A DNA stretch of 64,000 bases from Paenirhizobium naphthalenivorans (GCF_007992095.1 NZ_BJZP01000001.1:1-64000); one strand, 5' to 3'. Counted from the first letter of the stretch, positions 54,116 through 63,927 are shown. Program-made: numbers and translations. The notes: generated by a model from the sequence alone, not told the origin.

Positions 54116-54790
54116 TTAAGGCCGCATCATTTGCCGGAGCATGACCGGCGTCAGTTCGTCGAAGTGGTCGATCTGCCGGTCGGCACCGAGTTCGGCGATC
54201 GGAACGTCGGAATATCCGAATGGGACGACGATCGATGGAATGCCGGCATTGCGGGCGGCGAGAATGTCGTTGACGCTGTCACCGATCATCACGGCATGTC
54301 GCGGGTCGCCGCCGGCCTTTTCGATGGTGGCAATGATATGGCCCGGGTCGGGCTTGCGCACGGCAAAGGTATCACCACCGGCGATCGCGGAAAAATGCCG
54401 GCCAAGACCCAGTTTCTCCACGAGCGGTACAGCGAGCGCTTCCATCTTGTTGGTGCAGACGGCGAGAATGAAGCCGGCCTCAGTCAGGCGATCCAAGGCG
54501 TCGATCAGGCCAGGGTAGGGGCGGCTTTTGCCCGGCATCTCCGCCATGTAGTGGGCGATGAAGCGATCTAGCAGCGGCTGAATCTCTTCTTCCGCCAGCG
54601 GTTCTCCACGAAGCGCGAATGCGCGTGCGATCATGGCGCGGGCGCCCTGGCCGACAAGATGGGTCAGATCGTCGTAGCCGACTGGTGCGAGACTGGCCGC
54701 GGCGATCGTGTGGTTGAGGCTGGCGACAAGGTCCGGAGCTGTGTCGACGAGCGTGCCGTCGAGGTCGAAGACGATGGTGGGGGCTTTCAA
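54116..54790 (-). CDS. gph: Phosphoglycolate phosphatase (HAD superfamily)
   Basis: 224 residues. HAD motifs: TIVFDLDGTLVDTAPDL (motif I, nucleophile Asp), VCTNKMEALAVPLVEKLGL (motif II), and KPDPGHI...MIGDSVNDILAARNAGIPSIVVPFGY (Lys plus motif IV). The cap and length fit Gph, which dephosphorylates 2-phosphoglycolate. Other small phosphomonoesters remain possible. Next gene on the other strand is rpiA. Confidence 0.88.
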   Translation of the reverse strand: MKAPTIVFDLDGTLVDTAPDLVASLNHTIAAASLAPVGYDDLTHLVGQGARAMIARAFALRGEPLAEEEIQPLLDRFIAHYMAEMPGKSRPYPGLIDALDRLTEAGFILAVCTNKMEALAVPLVEKLGLGRHFSAIAGGDTFAVRKPDPGHIIATIEKAGGDPRHAVMIGDSVNDILAARNAGIPSIVVPFGYSDVPIAELGADRQIDHFDELTPVMLRQMMRP

Positions 54791-54952
54791 GTTCCGGGCT
54801 CCTTCGCTGAGACATGGTCGCGGGATCTCTTAAGCGCGGTAGGGGAAATGCTGCAAAAAGGCAACCTATACGCCGGTATCGGAAAGGGGCTTTCGTTTGA
54901 CTGACGAGGCGTGTAAACAGCTGACGACGAAACGGACAGGAGCTTTTGGCGC

Positions 54953-55651
54953 ATGGACGCCCGCGAAATGAAGATTAAGGCTGCGGCTGCGGCTTTGGAG
55001 CATGTCGAGGACGGGATGCGTCTGGGCATAGGCACCGGCTCTACCGCTGAGGAGTTTGTCCGGCTTCTGGCGGAAAAGGTGGCTGGGGGCCTCAAGGTCG
55101 AAGGCGTACCGACTTCCGAGCGTACGGCGCGTCTGTGCCTCGAGCTCGGGGTGCCGCTGAAGTCCCTCGACGAATTGCCGCAACTTGATCTCACCATTGA
55201 TGGCGCGGACGAGGTGGATGGCCATCTGCGGTTGATCAAGGGCGGTGGCGGAGCCTTGCTGCGCGAGAAGATCGTGGCGGCGGCATCCGAGCGCATGATC
55301 GTGATTGCTGACGAGAGCAAGGTCGTTGACCTGCTCGGTCGTTTTCCCCTGCCGATCGAGATCAACACTTTCGGTCAGGTCTCCACCCGGATCGCGGTCG
55401 AAAAGACCGCCGAGCGGCTGGGACTGACCGGTGAGATGAAGCTACGCGCATCTGACGATGGTTTCTTCATGACCGACGGCGGACACCTCATTCTCGACGC
55501 ATCATTTGGCCGCATTCCTGATGCAGAGGCCTTGGCGATCGCACTGAACACCATTCCGGGTGTGGTGGAGCACGGACTATTCATCAACTTGGCTTCGCTC
55601 GCCATCATCGCCGGTCCGGCCGGTGCGCGGGTCATGAACGCTAGGAACTAG
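54953..55651 (+). CDS. rpiA: Ribose-5-phosphate isomerase A
   Basis: 232 residues. Motifs: [21 protein letters not shown] (phosphate loop), [58 protein letters not shown] (catalytic Asp/Glu/Lys) and [19 protein letters not shown]. Interconverts ribose-5-phosphate and ribulose-5-phosphate in the pentose-phosphate pathway. Nine bases before the DUF2059 gene, so probably co-transcribed. Confidence 0.96.
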   Translation: MDAREMKIKAAAAALEHVEDGMRLGIGTGSTAEEFVRLLAEKVAGGLKVEGVPTSERTARLCLELGVPLKSLDELPQLDLTIDGADEVDGHLRLIKGGGGALLREKIVAAASERMIVIADESKVVDLLGRFPLPIEINTFGQVSTRIAVEKTAERLGLTGEMKLRASDDGFFMTDGGHLILDASFGRIPDAEALAIALNTIPGVVEHGLFINLASLAIIAGPAGARVMNARN

Positions 55652-55660
55652 ACAGGAGCA

Positions 55661-56194
55661 ATGGATTTCATGATCAGATTTTCGGGTTTTGGACGTTTCG
55701 CGTCTGTCACCGTCATTGCCGGTAGCCTTTTTATGGGCGTTACCGCACACGCACAGGAAGTTCCGGCCGAGCATGTGCAGGCAGCTCGCGCGGCTATTGC
55801 CGCGCTCGGCGTGACCGATCGCTTCGACGCTATTTTGCCGGCGGTCTCCGATCGGTTGAGGACGCAGCTCATCCAGGCCTATCCGAACCTGGAAGACAAG
55901 ATTTCCGAAACCGTTGACGCCGAGGCGCTCAAGCTTGCGGAACGCCGCGGCGATCTCGAGCGGGAAGCCGCACTGGTCTATGCCAAGGCTTTCTCGGTCG
56001 AGGAACTCAACGCCATCGCCGCATTTTATAGCAGCGATGCCGGTAAGAAGCTGTTGAAGGATGGCCCGATCGCGATGCGCGAACTCATGAAGGCCGCCGA
56101 CATCTGGACCGCCGGTATCAGCCGCGACCTCGAGAAGCAGGCAAACGACGCCATGCTGAAAGAGGTCGGCGCGACACCGGCCGCAAAGCCCTGA
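55661..56194 (+). CDS. DUF2059 domain-containing secreted protein
   Basis: 177 residues with a signal peptide ending VTAHAQEVP. The DUF2059 core is DRFDAILPAVSDRLRTQLIQAYPNLEDKISETVDAEALKLAERRGDLEREAALVYAKAFSVEELNAIAAFYSSDAGKKLLKDGP, entirely helical. The family is periplasmic and uncharacterised. GACAGGAGCA precedes ATG 55661; a terminator follows at 56220. Confidence 0.88.
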   Translation: MDFMIRFSGFGRFASVTVIAGSLFMGVTAHAQEVPAEHVQAARAAIAALGVTDRFDAILPAVSDRLRTQLIQAYPNLEDKISETVDAEALKLAERRGDLEREAALVYAKAFSVEELNAIAAFYSSDAGKKLLKDGPIAMRELMKAADIWTAGISRDLEKQANDAMLKEVGATPAAKP

Positions 56195-56219
56195 GGTCAC
56201 GGCATATTCGATAAGGCTG

Positions 56220-56248
56220 AGCCCGGACCTGGTCCGGGCTTTTCTTTT
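56220..56248 (+). terminator. Rho-independent terminator after rpiA-DUF2059
   Basis: AGCCCGGAC (56220-56228) and GTCCGGGCT (56232-56240) make a perfect 9-bp stem with a 3-base loop, followed by TTTCTTTT. Confidence 0.9.
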
Positions 56249-56310
56249 GGGTGCCCTGCATCCTATATCAGGACCAACGTTCGTATCGCTGATTTGCCAG
56301 GAGATTTGCC

Positions 56311-57699
56311 ATGACCGGTTTTGACTATGATCTGTTCGTCATCGGTGGCGGCTCTGGGGGAGTGCGCAGCGCCCGGCTTGCCGCCTCGCTTGGCAAAAAG
56401 GTGGCAATCGCCGAAGAATACCGGTTCGGCGGCACTTGTGTGATCCGCGGTTGCGTGCCGAAAAAGCTCTTTGTTTATGCCTCGCAATTCCACGAGCACT
56501 TCGAGGATGCGGCCGGTTATGGTTGGACGGTCGGCGAGACAAGCTTCGACTGGTCAGCGCTGGTCGCCGCGAAGGACAAGGAGATCGCGCGTCTCGAGGG
56601 GCTTTATCGCAAGGGACTGGACAATGCAGGCGCCGAGATTATCGAGACGCGTGCAGAGCTTGCCGGGCCGAACAGCATTCGGCTCCTGAAGAGTGGTAAG
56701 GTCGTCACTGCGGAAAAGATCGTCATCGCGGTCGGAGGCGCTCCCAATCCGCATGCGGCGCTTCCTGGCCATGAGCTATGCATCTCGTCCAACGAGGCTT
56801 TCGACCTCAAGGAGTTGCCGCGCGCGATCGTCATCGCCGGCGGTGGCTATATCGCCGTTGAATTCGCCAATATTTTCCGTGGTCTCGGGGTGGAGACAAC
56901 CTTGATCTACCGCGGCGCCGAAATCCTTAGCCGCTTCGACCACGACATGCGCCGCGGCTTGCATGAGGCTATGGAGGCCAAAGGCATCCGAATCCTCTGC
57001 CACGATGTCATTGAAGAGGTGAGCAAGGACTCCGATGGCCGACTGGTCGCGCGCACCAAGAGCGGCGGTGAGCTTGTCGCCGATCAGGTGATGCTGGCGC
57101 TCGGACGCGATCCTTATACCAAGGGTCTGGGTCTTGAGGCGGCCGGTGTCGAGACCAACGAGCGTGGCGCCATCATTGTGGACCGCTATTCGCGCACCAA
57201 TGTGCCGGGAATCTTCGCGTTCGGTGATGTGACGGATCGGGTCCAGCTGACGCCGGTGGCGATCCATGAGGCGATGTGCTTCATCGAAACCGAATACAAG
57301 AACAACCCCACTTCACCGGATCACGACCTGATCGCGACGGCCGTCTTTTCCCAGCCGGAAATCGGGACGGTCGGCCTGTCGGAGGACGATGCCGCAAAGC
57401 GGTTTACCGATCTCGAGGTCTATCGAGCCCAGTTCCGGCCGATGAAGGCGACGCTGTCCGGCCGAGCCGAGAAGACGATCATGAAACTTATCGTCAACGC
57501 TGAAGACCGCAAGGTTCTTGGCGCGCATATTCTCGGCCATGATGCCGGCGAGATGGCCCAGATCCTCGGAATTACGCTGAAAGCCGGCTGCACCAAAGAC
57601 GATTTTGACCGGACGATGGCGGTGCACCCAACGGCGGCGGAAGAGCTGGTGACTATGTACAGCCCGAGCTACCGCATCAAGAACGGTGAACGGATCTAA
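56311..57699 (+). CDS. gor: Glutathione-disulfide reductase
   Basis: 462 residues. FAD-binding YDLFVIGGGSGGVRSARLAASLGKKVAIAEE, the redox disulfide GGTCVIRGCVPKKLFVYAS, the NADP-binding region VIAGGGYIAVEFANIFRGLGVETTLIYRG, GIFAFGDVTDRVQLTPVAIHEA, and the C-terminal VHPTAAEELVTMYSP with the catalytic His-Glu. It keeps glutathione reduced in the cytosol and may serve the GSTs encoded in this window and, if glutathione-linked, ArsC. Its own transcription unit. Confidence 0.95.
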   Translation: MTGFDYDLFVIGGGSGGVRSARLAASLGKKVAIAEEYRFGGTCVIRGCVPKKLFVYASQFHEHFEDAAGYGWTVGETSFDWSALVAAKDKEIARLEGLYRKGLDNAGAEIIETRAELAGPNSIRLLKSGKVVTAEKIVIAVGGAPNPHAALPGHELCISSNEAFDLKELPRAIVIAGGGYIAVEFANIFRGLGVETTLIYRGAEILSRFDHDMRRGLHEAMEAKGIRILCHDVIEEVSKDSDGRLVARTKSGGELVADQVMLALGRDPYTKGLGLEAAGVETNERGAIIVDRYSRTNVPGIFAFGDVTDRVQLTPVAIHEAMCFIETEYKNNPTSPDHDLIATAVFSQPEIGTVGLSEDDAAKRFTDLEVYRAQFRPMKATLSGRAEKTIMKLIVNAEDRKVLGAHILGHDAGEMAQILGITLKAGCTKDDFDRTMAVHPTAAEELVTMYSPSYRIKNGERI

Positions 57700-57741
57700 T
57701 CGACCGCAGCGGCTGGAACACTGCCCTTGTTGCGAGAAGAA

Positions 57742-57762
57742 GCCCCGTCCGACGGACGGGGC
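57742..57762 (-). terminator. Hairpin terminator for the small minus-strand gene
   Basis: GCCCCGTCC (57742-57750) and GGACGGGGC (57754-57762) form a perfect 9-bp stem with a 3-base loop. On the minus strand it is followed by TTCTTCTCG; on the plus strand by AATTTAGG, so it works better leftwards. It lies about 100 bases beyond the stop at 57862. Confidence 0.6.
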
Positions 57763-57861
57763 AATTTAGGGCGGAGGAGCATCGGATGTGGGCTTGGGCC
57801 GGACATCCGGCTGCTTCAACGGTGGGGCGCCGTTCAGGTGTCGCCAGTGGAACGAATGAAT

Positions 57862-57990
57862 TCAGGTGAAAGCCAGAACCGGTGCCGCAAGCACCAGAAG
57901 CCCGAGACAGGACGCGGCGAGAAACTTCAACCGACGGATACGTCTCGTCCGAACACCACTCCAATCATACGCCATAGTACTGGTCCTCAT
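57862..57990 (-). CDS. Probable small single-span membrane protein
   Basis: 42 residues from ATG 57990, or 37 from the internal ATG 57975: MAYDWSGVRTRRIRRLKF followed by LAASCLGLLVLAAPVLAF. A basic N-terminus (six Arg/Lys in twelve residues) followed by one hydrophobic segment of about 18 residues is the pattern of a small inner-membrane protein, or of a signal peptide without a mature part. Supporting it are the minus-strand hairpin at 57742-57762 and the absence of any other gene between gor and the hydrolase. Not recognised as a named family. Confidence 0.45.
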   Translation of the reverse strand: MRTSTMAYDWSGVRTRRIRRLKFLAASCLGLLVLAAPVLAFT

Positions 57991-58227
57991 GATCTTTACT
58001 GATACGCGCGAGAACAGCCTTGCACCGTTCCCGAGCGACGGGAACTTATTTCTCGTCGGTTCCGCAGTAGCGGCCGGGACTGGAGCGAAGCTGATGCACG
58101 GATTGCGCGAGAGCCTATGGTCGCACTGGAGCCTGCGCATGGCCGCTTTCAGATCGCTGAAAGCCGCCCGTCTGGCGCCCACGGGTCGGGAACGCCTGGC
58201 CGTGCGAAGTGGTCTTGTTCAGCTGAG

Positions 58228-59091
58228 CTAAAAGGCAGTGAGCCAGTCAATTGCCGGTTGCCACAGGCTATCGCGGAAGGCGGGGCGAAAGAAACCGAGA
58301 TGGCCGATCGGCCGGCCCGTAATTGCTGGTGAAACGCTTATCCGCTCGACCGGTGCGTTGACATAGGCCTTGAGTATCGCCTCCTGCGCCTTCGGCGTAC
58401 CCCAAGCGTCATCCTCGACGCCGATCGACAGAATAGGGGTGCGCACTTCCGCGAAGCGGCGCGCGGCGTCCATTTTTCTGTCGGCGAAAAAATAGTCGGG
58501 GCTCCGGCCCCATCGGGCCCATTGCCGGAAGACCGTGCCAGGCAGCGTCTGGCCAAGGCCGGTCCAGCCCGGCACGCGGCCGGTCAACAGCGCAAGCGGC
58601 ACGCCGATGAGGTTCATTGAGGCAAAGACCTTGTAGGGTTCGTTGGTGTAGGCCCAGTGGCCGGACATGACGGCGACCATGAGATAGCGCTCAAAGCGAT
58701 CGGCGCGGCCGCACAACCCAAGTGCCTGTCCGCCGAAGGATTGGCCGACGCCGACCATGCGGTGCCCCGGCGCTTCGCTCGCGAGCCGGTCAATCGCCGC
58801 AGGCATGTCCCTCTCGGCCCAGTCGGCCATACGTGGCTTCTCCTTGAAGTCGCGTGGAATGCGCGACTCCGCGACGCCGCGGTAGTCATAGGTGAGGGCG
58901 GCGCGGAAGCCGCGCTCGGCGACCAGATGTTCGGCGAACCGGGCGTAGATGCCGCGCGGAACAGCGGCGGCGGAGGAAATGAGGGCGAGTGGACCTCGGC
59001 CCGTGCCCTGGAAGAGGGTGCCGGCCAAGGGAAAGCCATCCTTGGCGACAAACGTCACATCCTCGCGCGCTACACCAACCCGATCCTGCAT
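58228..59091 (-). CDS. Alpha/beta hydrolase (serine esterase-like)
   Basis: 287 residues from ATG 59091, with GAGGGGGA about 8 bases upstream; the GTG six codons earlier overlaps that site. The N-terminus [63 protein letters not shown] is the usual start of this group. The nucleophile elbow is [14 protein letters not shown], an acid sits in [19 protein letters not shown], and a His in [10 protein letters not shown]. It resembles the predicted alpha/beta hydrolases once labelled COG4757. Substrate unknown. A palindrome upstream (59136-59151) may regulate it. Confidence 0.85.
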   Translation of the reverse strand: MQDRVGVAREDVTFVAKDGFPLAGTLFQGTGRGPLALISSAAAVPRGIYARFAEHLVAERGFRAALTYDYRGVAESRIPRDFKEKPRMADWAERDMPAAIDRLASEAPGHRMVGVGQSFGGQALGLCGRADRFERYLMVAVMSGHWAYTNEPYKVFASMNLIGVPLALLTGRVPGWTGLGQTLPGTVFRQWARWGRSPDYFFADRKMDAARRFAEVRTPILSIGVEDDAWGTPKAQEAILKAYVNAPVERISVSPAITGRPIGHLGFFRPAFRDSLWQPAIDWLTAF

Positions 59092-59135
59092 GGTTAATGT
59101 CCCCCTCACTCTCCCTGTGAAGGAGGATTCTTACG

Positions 59136-59151
59136 TTTACGTACATGTAAA
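59136..59151. promoter_or_regulatory. TetR-type palindromic operator candidate
   Basis: TTTAC-GTACAT-GTAAA is an inverted repeat with a nearly self-complementary centre (GTACAT), resembling TetR/BetI-type operators. It lies 45 bases upstream of the hydrolase start (minus) and about 200 before the DAHP synthase start (plus). No TetR regulator gene is in the window. Confidence 0.5.
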
Positions 59152-59353
59152 TGCAAGTCGCGCCTGTTGCGTGATAAAGTTGCGTGCTGCGGTGTTTTCG
59201 GGACGGAAAGGTGCGATAAATTCTGTCGTGCCGATGGAAAGCCGGTTCGCGGGTCTTCAACTCTGGCTAGGCAAGGCAAATATAAGCGTTTATAAGCCCC
59301 CGGACCAAAGCGGCCGGAGGAGGCTCGCTGGAACTGAAGAGCAGGTGACGACC

Positions 59354-60730
59354 ATGGCACAGAATTGGACCCCGAGCAGCTGGCGCGATAAACCGATCAA
59401 ACAGGTTCCTGCCTATCCGGATCAGGCAGCCCTTGCAGATGCGGAAGCCCGTCTGGCGAAATTTCCGCCGCTGGTCTTTGCCGGTGAGGCCCGCCGCCTG
59501 ACCAAGGCGCTCGGTAATGTCGCAGAAGGCAACGGCTTCCTGTTGCAGGGTGGCGACTGCGCCGAGAGTTTCGCCGAGCATGGCGCCGACACGATCCGCG
59601 ACTTCTTCCGCGCCTTCCTTCAGATGGCTGTTGTCCTGACCTTTGGCGCGCAGTTGCCGGTGGTCAAGGTCGGACGCATCGCCGGCCAGTTCGCCAAGCC
59701 GCGCTCGTCCGACTTCGAGAAGCAGGGCAATGTCGAGCTGCCAAGCTATCGCGGCGATATCATCAACGGCATCGAGTTCACGCCGGAATCCCGTATCCCC
59801 AATCCGGATCGCCAGATCATGGCCTATCGCCAGTCTGCGGCGACGCTGAACCTGCTGCGCGCCTTTGCTATGGGTGGCTATGCCAACCTCGACAACGTGC
59901 ACCAGTGGATGCTCGGTTTCGTCAAGGACAGCCCGCAGGCCGAGCGCTATCGCAAGCTCGCCGACCGGATTTCCGAGACTATGGATTTCATGAAGGCGAT
60001 CGGCATCAGCTCGGAGACCAATTCGAGCCTGCGCGAAACCGATTTCTTCACCAGCCACGAGGCCCTGCTGCTGGGCTACGAGGAGGCGTTGACTCGCGTC
60101 GACTCGACGTCGGGTGATTGGTATGCGACCTCGGGCCACATGATCTGGATCGGCGACCGTACCCGCCAGGCCGACCACGCCCATGTCGAATACTGTCGTG
60201 GCATCAAGAATCCGCTCGGTCTGAAGTGTGGGCCGTCGTTGCAGGCGGACGATCTGTTGAACCTGATCGACATCCTGAATCCGAACAACGAGGCCGGTCG
60301 CCTGACGCTGATCTGCCGCTTTGGCCATGACAAGGTTGCGGAGCACCTGCCGCGCCTGATCCGCGCCGTAGAGCGGGAGGGCCGCAAGGTCGTCTGGTCG
60401 TGCGATCCGATGCACGGCAACACGATCACGCTCAACAACTACAAGACCCGTCCGTTCGAGCGCGTCCTGTCGGAAGTCGAGAGCTTCTTCCAGATCCATC
60501 GTGCGGAAGGCTCGCATCCGGGTGGCATCCACATCGAGATGACCGGCAATGACGTGACGGAATGCACCGGCGGCGCTCGTGCCGTCACCGCCGAGGCACT
60601 TCAGGACCGTTATCACACCCATTGCGATCCGCGTCTAAACGCCGACCAGGCTCTGGAACTTGCGTTCCTGCTCGCCGAGCGGATGAAGGGCGGCCGTGAT
60701 GAAAAGCGTATGATGGTGGCGAACGGCTAA
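59354..60730 (+). CDS. Class II 3-deoxy-7-phosphoheptulonate synthase
   Basis: 458 residues from ATG 59354 ([23 protein letters not shown]). It condenses phosphoenolpyruvate and erythrose-4-phosphate to DAHP, the first step of the shikimate pathway. Class II (plant-like) landmarks: [106 protein letters not shown] and [22 protein letters not shown] (metal site Cys, His, Glu, Asp). It is the single aromatic-pathway gene here and is followed by a terminator. Confidence 0.95.
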   Translation: MAQNWTPSSWRDKPIKQVPAYPDQAALADAEARLAKFPPLVFAGEARRLTKALGNVAEGNGFLLQGGDCAESFAEHGADTIRDFFRAFLQMAVVLTFGAQLPVVKVGRIAGQFAKPRSSDFEKQGNVELPSYRGDIINGIEFTPESRIPNPDRQIMAYRQSAATLNLLRAFAMGGYANLDNVHQWMLGFVKDSPQAERYRKLADRISETMDFMKAIGISSETNSSLRETDFFTSHEALLLGYEEALTRVDSTSGDWYATSGHMIWIGDRTRQADHAHVEYCRGIKNPLGLKCGPSLQADDLLNLIDILNPNNEAGRLTLICRFGHDKVAEHLPRLIRAVEREGRKVVWSCDPMHGNTITLNNYKTRPFERVLSEVESFFQIHRAEGSHPGGIHIEMTGNDVTECTGGARAVTAEALQDRYHTHCDPRLNADQALELAFLLAERMKGGRDEKRMMVANG

Positions 60731-60760
60731 CGTTTTCGCTTCAACCGAAAAAAACGATTG

Positions 60761-60798
60761 ACCGGGTCGGCTTGCTCAAGTCGACCCGGTTCCGTTTT
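60761..60798 (+). terminator. Rho-independent terminator after DAHP synthase
   Basis: ACCGGGTCG (60761-60769) and CGACCCGGT (60782-60790) form a 9-bp stem with a 12-base loop, followed by TCCGTTTT. It also precedes the convergent end of the gene at 60804. Confidence 0.75.
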
Positions 60799-60803
60799 GG
60801 CGC

Positions 60804-61727
60804 TCAGGCGGGGTGTCTGGAGCCGGTCAGCAAAAATTGCTGCGGTTCGGTGCCCGCCGGCACGAGGTTCAGTTCGCTGAGCGCGTAATGGAATGCTTCC
60901 TCGAGTGCGGCGAATTTCGCCGACTGCCAGCTGAAATAGTCCTCGACGAACCGGCGCGACAACCACATTGCACCGCGCCGGCGTGGCAGTTGCCAGCCAA
61001 GCAGGCCTTCTGTTTCGGCCTTCTTGAACATGCGTTTCAGGTTGGTTGCCGAGATCATGTAGGCGTGGCTGAGTTCGGGCAGCGAGAGCGGTCCGACCTC
61101 GATGCGGTCCTCGTCCGTGAGGCTGCCGGGAATGCGCGCTATGAGGTCGTGCAGCACCATGCCGCCCAGATCCGACCAGAGGAAATGGCCGATGCTCTCG
61201 ACCGGGTCGCGCCACAGCGGGTCCTCTACGAGATGTCGGGCGGCATAAGGTTGGGCGATACGGAAGATCCGCTGGTCGGCGCTGGCCATGGCTTCGCGAC
61301 TCCCGCCGTCCAGCCGGTCGAGGCAGGCCATGTGGCCCATGAACCATGACGCCATGGCATCGTAGGCGGTCTCAGTCGTTTCCAGCACCCGCACGCGTCG
61401 GTCCGGCACATCGGGTATGTCACGAAGGAATTTGTAGGCGACCAGTTCGGCTAGGAACGCGGTCGCCGTGTTCCGGCTTGCCGCGCCAAGTTTCATGACG
61501 ATCTCGACGAAGCGGGTTGCGGTCAGCCCCGACAACGGGTCATCGTCGCGGCGTTGCAGTGACAGGGCGAACAGAGAGTGGGTCATTAGCCATTTGCGAT
61601 GCGAAGCCTTCAGCCGGGACAGGCGAGGCGTGCGCAAATGTATGCCGATCAGATGCTCGGCGATCTGTCTCTCGATCGCCGGAAACTGCGGATGGGCGAC
61701 GATTTCGGCGCGGGTCAATGGCCGCAT
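60804..61727 (-). CDS. Protein with two winged-helix-like segments; possible transcriptional regulator
   Basis: 307 residues, soluble. Residues about 65-115 read LTATRFVEIVMKLGAASRNTATAFLAELVAYKFLRDI followed by VPDRRVRVLETT, very like a MarR winged helix with its wing. Residues about 220-270 read PLSLPELSHAYMISATNLKRMFKKAETEGLLGWQLPRRRGAMWLSRRFVEDYF, a second helix-turn-helix with wing. Between them is a helical domain with FFLW/GGMVLHDLIARIPG. I know no named family for it. It is transcribed away from the phosphoglycerol-transferase gene (same strand, downstream of it), with GTATAC flanked by TTG/AGT at 61766-61777 in its upstream region. Regulatory function is an inference from fold pattern only. 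Confidence 0.65.
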   Translation of the reverse strand: MRPLTRAEIVAHPQFPAIERQIAEHLIGIHLRTPRLSRLKASHRKWLMTHSLFALSLQRRDDDPLSGLTATRFVEIVMKLGAASRNTATAFLAELVAYKFLRDIPDVPDRRVRVLETTETAYDAMASWFMGHMACLDRLDGGSREAMASADQRIFRIAQPYAARHLVEDPLWRDPVESIGHFLWSDLGGMVLHDLIARIPGSLTDEDRIEVGPLSLPELSHAYMISATNLKRMFKKAETEGLLGWQLPRRRGAMWLSRRFVEDYFSWQSAKFAALEEAFHYALSELNLVPAGTEPQQFLLTGSRHPA

Positions 61728-61942
61728 GGCTCGTTACGCTCTGCTTGAATGCTTGAACAAAAGATATTGTATACAGTGGATCCGGTAGTCCGGCGAGCCG
61801 GACGGCCGCAAGAAGAATGTCTTGCTTCGGGCTAGACAATTTCCATATCCGTTTTGTGTCAATGCCGCGTTTACGGCACTAATGCAAGATGAAGACTCTG
61901 GCGGCGGCCGGCGAAGGTTGGCCCGTGATGCTTCGGGGTCTT

Positions 61943-63880
61943 TCAGCTTGCGGGCGTGTCGACCCGCTCCAACTGTTCCGGGAAGAAGCGCTGGGTGCCG
62001 AATCCTTCGCCGAACATCTGATCGTGCTGGAGGTAGCGGTAATCTTGGATCAGGGGATCGATCGGTGCGCCGGAGGTTGCCCAGTCGGGCGACGGACGAT
62101 CGTTGCGCCCGATTAGCTGGTGACGGTCTATGATGGCGTAGCGCTCGTTCAGTCGACCGAGAACGCCCGTGTAGAAGGGGTGGCGGTAGCCGGCAAGCCG
62201 GACGATATAATAGGGCAGTTGCGAAGGGCTGACCGAGCCAAGATCCTTCTGCACACCGCGCTTTGATGACCAGACAACGAGGGGCGTTTCGTGCTCCTGC
62301 TTCATGACGCTGACTGAAGCTTTGCGAGTGGCGACCACGTCCGGCATGTAGCCGGCCTCTGTGTAAACCGTTCCGAGCGGCGGCAGATGGTCACCGAAGA
62401 GCACGATGATCGTTTCGCGGCGGCGTTTCTTCGCCCAGTCCATCAGCGACTTCAGACTGTCGTCGGCTTCACGTACACCTTGGGCATAGGTAGCCAAGCT
62501 ATCCCGGCTTTGGGACTTCAACGCGGCTGACCGCACGTCGATCGTGTTCTTGGCGTAGCGGTTCCTTTCATAGGGGCCATGGCCCTGCAGGGTGACGGCG
62601 AAGAAGAAGAAGGGCTCCTTGGTGCTATCGGCGTTCCGGATGATTTCCTTTGTCAGCGCCTCGTCCGAGGCGAATATGCCGCGCTTGTCCATCACCGGCA
62701 TGTTCTCCTCCGACTTGAAGGACTGGAAGCCGAGGGACTGATAGACGTTCGCGCGGTTCCAGAACCAGCTCTGGAACGGATGGAAGGCGCGCGTCACGTA
62801 ACCCTTGGAGGCAAAAAAGGTTGCCAGCGAAGGGAGTGGGCGGCGGACATACTGCTGATAGGGAATGCTGCCATAGGGCAGGAAAGCGTTGGAAAAGCCG
62901 GTCAAAGCCTCGAATTCGACATTGGCGGTCATGCCGCCGAATTCCGGTGAGAACATATTGCCCGAGGCATTCTTGCGTATGGTAGGCATCGGATCGGGCG
63001 AGAGCGTCGTATTGCCAAGACGTGTCGGGTCCCACAGCGATTCGCTCATGACCATGATGACATCGGCATCGCGGCCGGCAAAGAAGTTTGCCGGCAGCCG
63101 TTCGGGGGCGATGTCGGCGATGGCGTCGGCGCCGTAGCCGTGCGGTGCCTGCACATTGGCCATGGGCACGTTAAAGGCAAACGCCAGGAGAAAGCCGTTG
63201 TGGCGGTAGTTTTCCTGCTGATCCCACATCATGGGCACAATGTTCAGGCGGTCTCGGATGTAGGAGAACGAATTCGGATCCATCAGCGACAGGAAGCCGC
63301 CGATCAGTGGCAGGGCGACGACCAGGCGGACGAGCTTCGACAGCGGAGAAAGGGCCGGAAGGTGGCGACGGCCGAGCACCAAAAGGTAACCGAGCAGGAC
63401 AAGGAGAGCCAGGACGCCCGCAACCAGTCCGATCGAGGCGAAAGGGCGGGCGGCGAACATGACGGGTACGAGTTCGCCGATCTGGCGGCCGAACAGCATG
63501 TCGCTCGGATAGAGGGGATCGGAAAGATACTGTTGCTTCTGCATCGACAGAAATGCCGGCAGGAGCGCCACCGGAACGAGGATCAAGGCCGACTGGTGCG
63601 CCCGGCCGAAGAGCGAGTCGGCCGCGATGAACAGCAGAAAGAGCACCAGCACGGCAACCATGCCCGGGCGCGTTGGTGAAAGAAGGTACTCGGCGATGCC
63701 GGACAGCGTGCCGCGGGCCAGCCATTCGGTGAGTATGACTGTCACAAGGGCAAGAACCAGCGTGTTGAACATCCGGCCGGCCGCGCGTAATGCTGCGGTG
63801 CGCTCCCGGGGCGCCGCCCCCTCTTGTGAAAGTACGGAATTTGCGACGGGCATTCCCGGCTCGGAGACGATCTCGGCCAA
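61943..63880 (-). CDS. LTA-synthase-like phosphoglycerol transferase (sulfatase fold), membrane protein
   Basis: 645 residues. About five N-terminal transmembrane helices (residues 38-210) are followed by an alkaline-phosphatase/sulfatase-fold domain. Visible active-site pieces are DADVIMVMSESLWDPTRLG (metal Glu), GGMTANVEFEALTGFSNAFLPYGSIPYQQYV with the likely Thr nucleophile in GMTANVEFE, FFFFAVTLQGHGPYERNRY, and IIVLFGDHLPPLG (Asp-His metal ligands). The layout is that of LtaS, OpgB and the rhizobial cyclic-glucan phosphoglycerol transferases. It probably moves glycerol-phosphate from phosphatidylglycerol to a periplasmic glucan or other acceptor, releasing diacylglycerol, which DgkA recycles. 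Confidence 0.85.
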   Translation of the reverse strand: MAEIVSEPGMPVANSVLSQEGAAPRERTAALRAAGRMFNTLVLALVTVILTEWLARGTLSGIAEYLLSPTRPGMVAVLVLFLLFIAADSLFGRAHQSALILVPVALLPAFLSMQKQQYLSDPLYPSDMLFGRQIGELVPVMFAARPFASIGLVAGVLALLVLLGYLLVLGRRHLPALSPLSKLVRLVVALPLIGGFLSLMDPNSFSYIRDRLNIVPMMWDQQENYRHNGFLLAFAFNVPMANVQAPHGYGADAIADIAPERLPANFFAGRDADVIMVMSESLWDPTRLGNTTLSPDPMPTIRKNASGNMFSPEFGGMTANVEFEALTGFSNAFLPYGSIPYQQYVRRPLPSLATFFASKGYVTRAFHPFQSWFWNRANVYQSLGFQSFKSEENMPVMDKRGIFASDEALTKEIIRNADSTKEPFFFFAVTLQGHGPYERNRYAKNTIDVRSAALKSQSRDSLATYAQGVREADDSLKSLMDWAKKRRRETIIVLFGDHLPPLGTVYTEAGYMPDVVATRKASVSVMKQEHETPLVVWSSKRGVQKDLGSVSPSQLPYYIVRLAGYRHPFYTGVLGRLNERYAIIDRHQLIGRNDRPSPDWATSGAPIDPLIQDYRYLQHDQMFGEGFGTQRFFPEQLERVDTPAS

Positions 63881-63927
63881 TGCACTCTCCAGAAACGAAC
63901 AAGAAGCTTAATAAAAGTTTCGCATAG

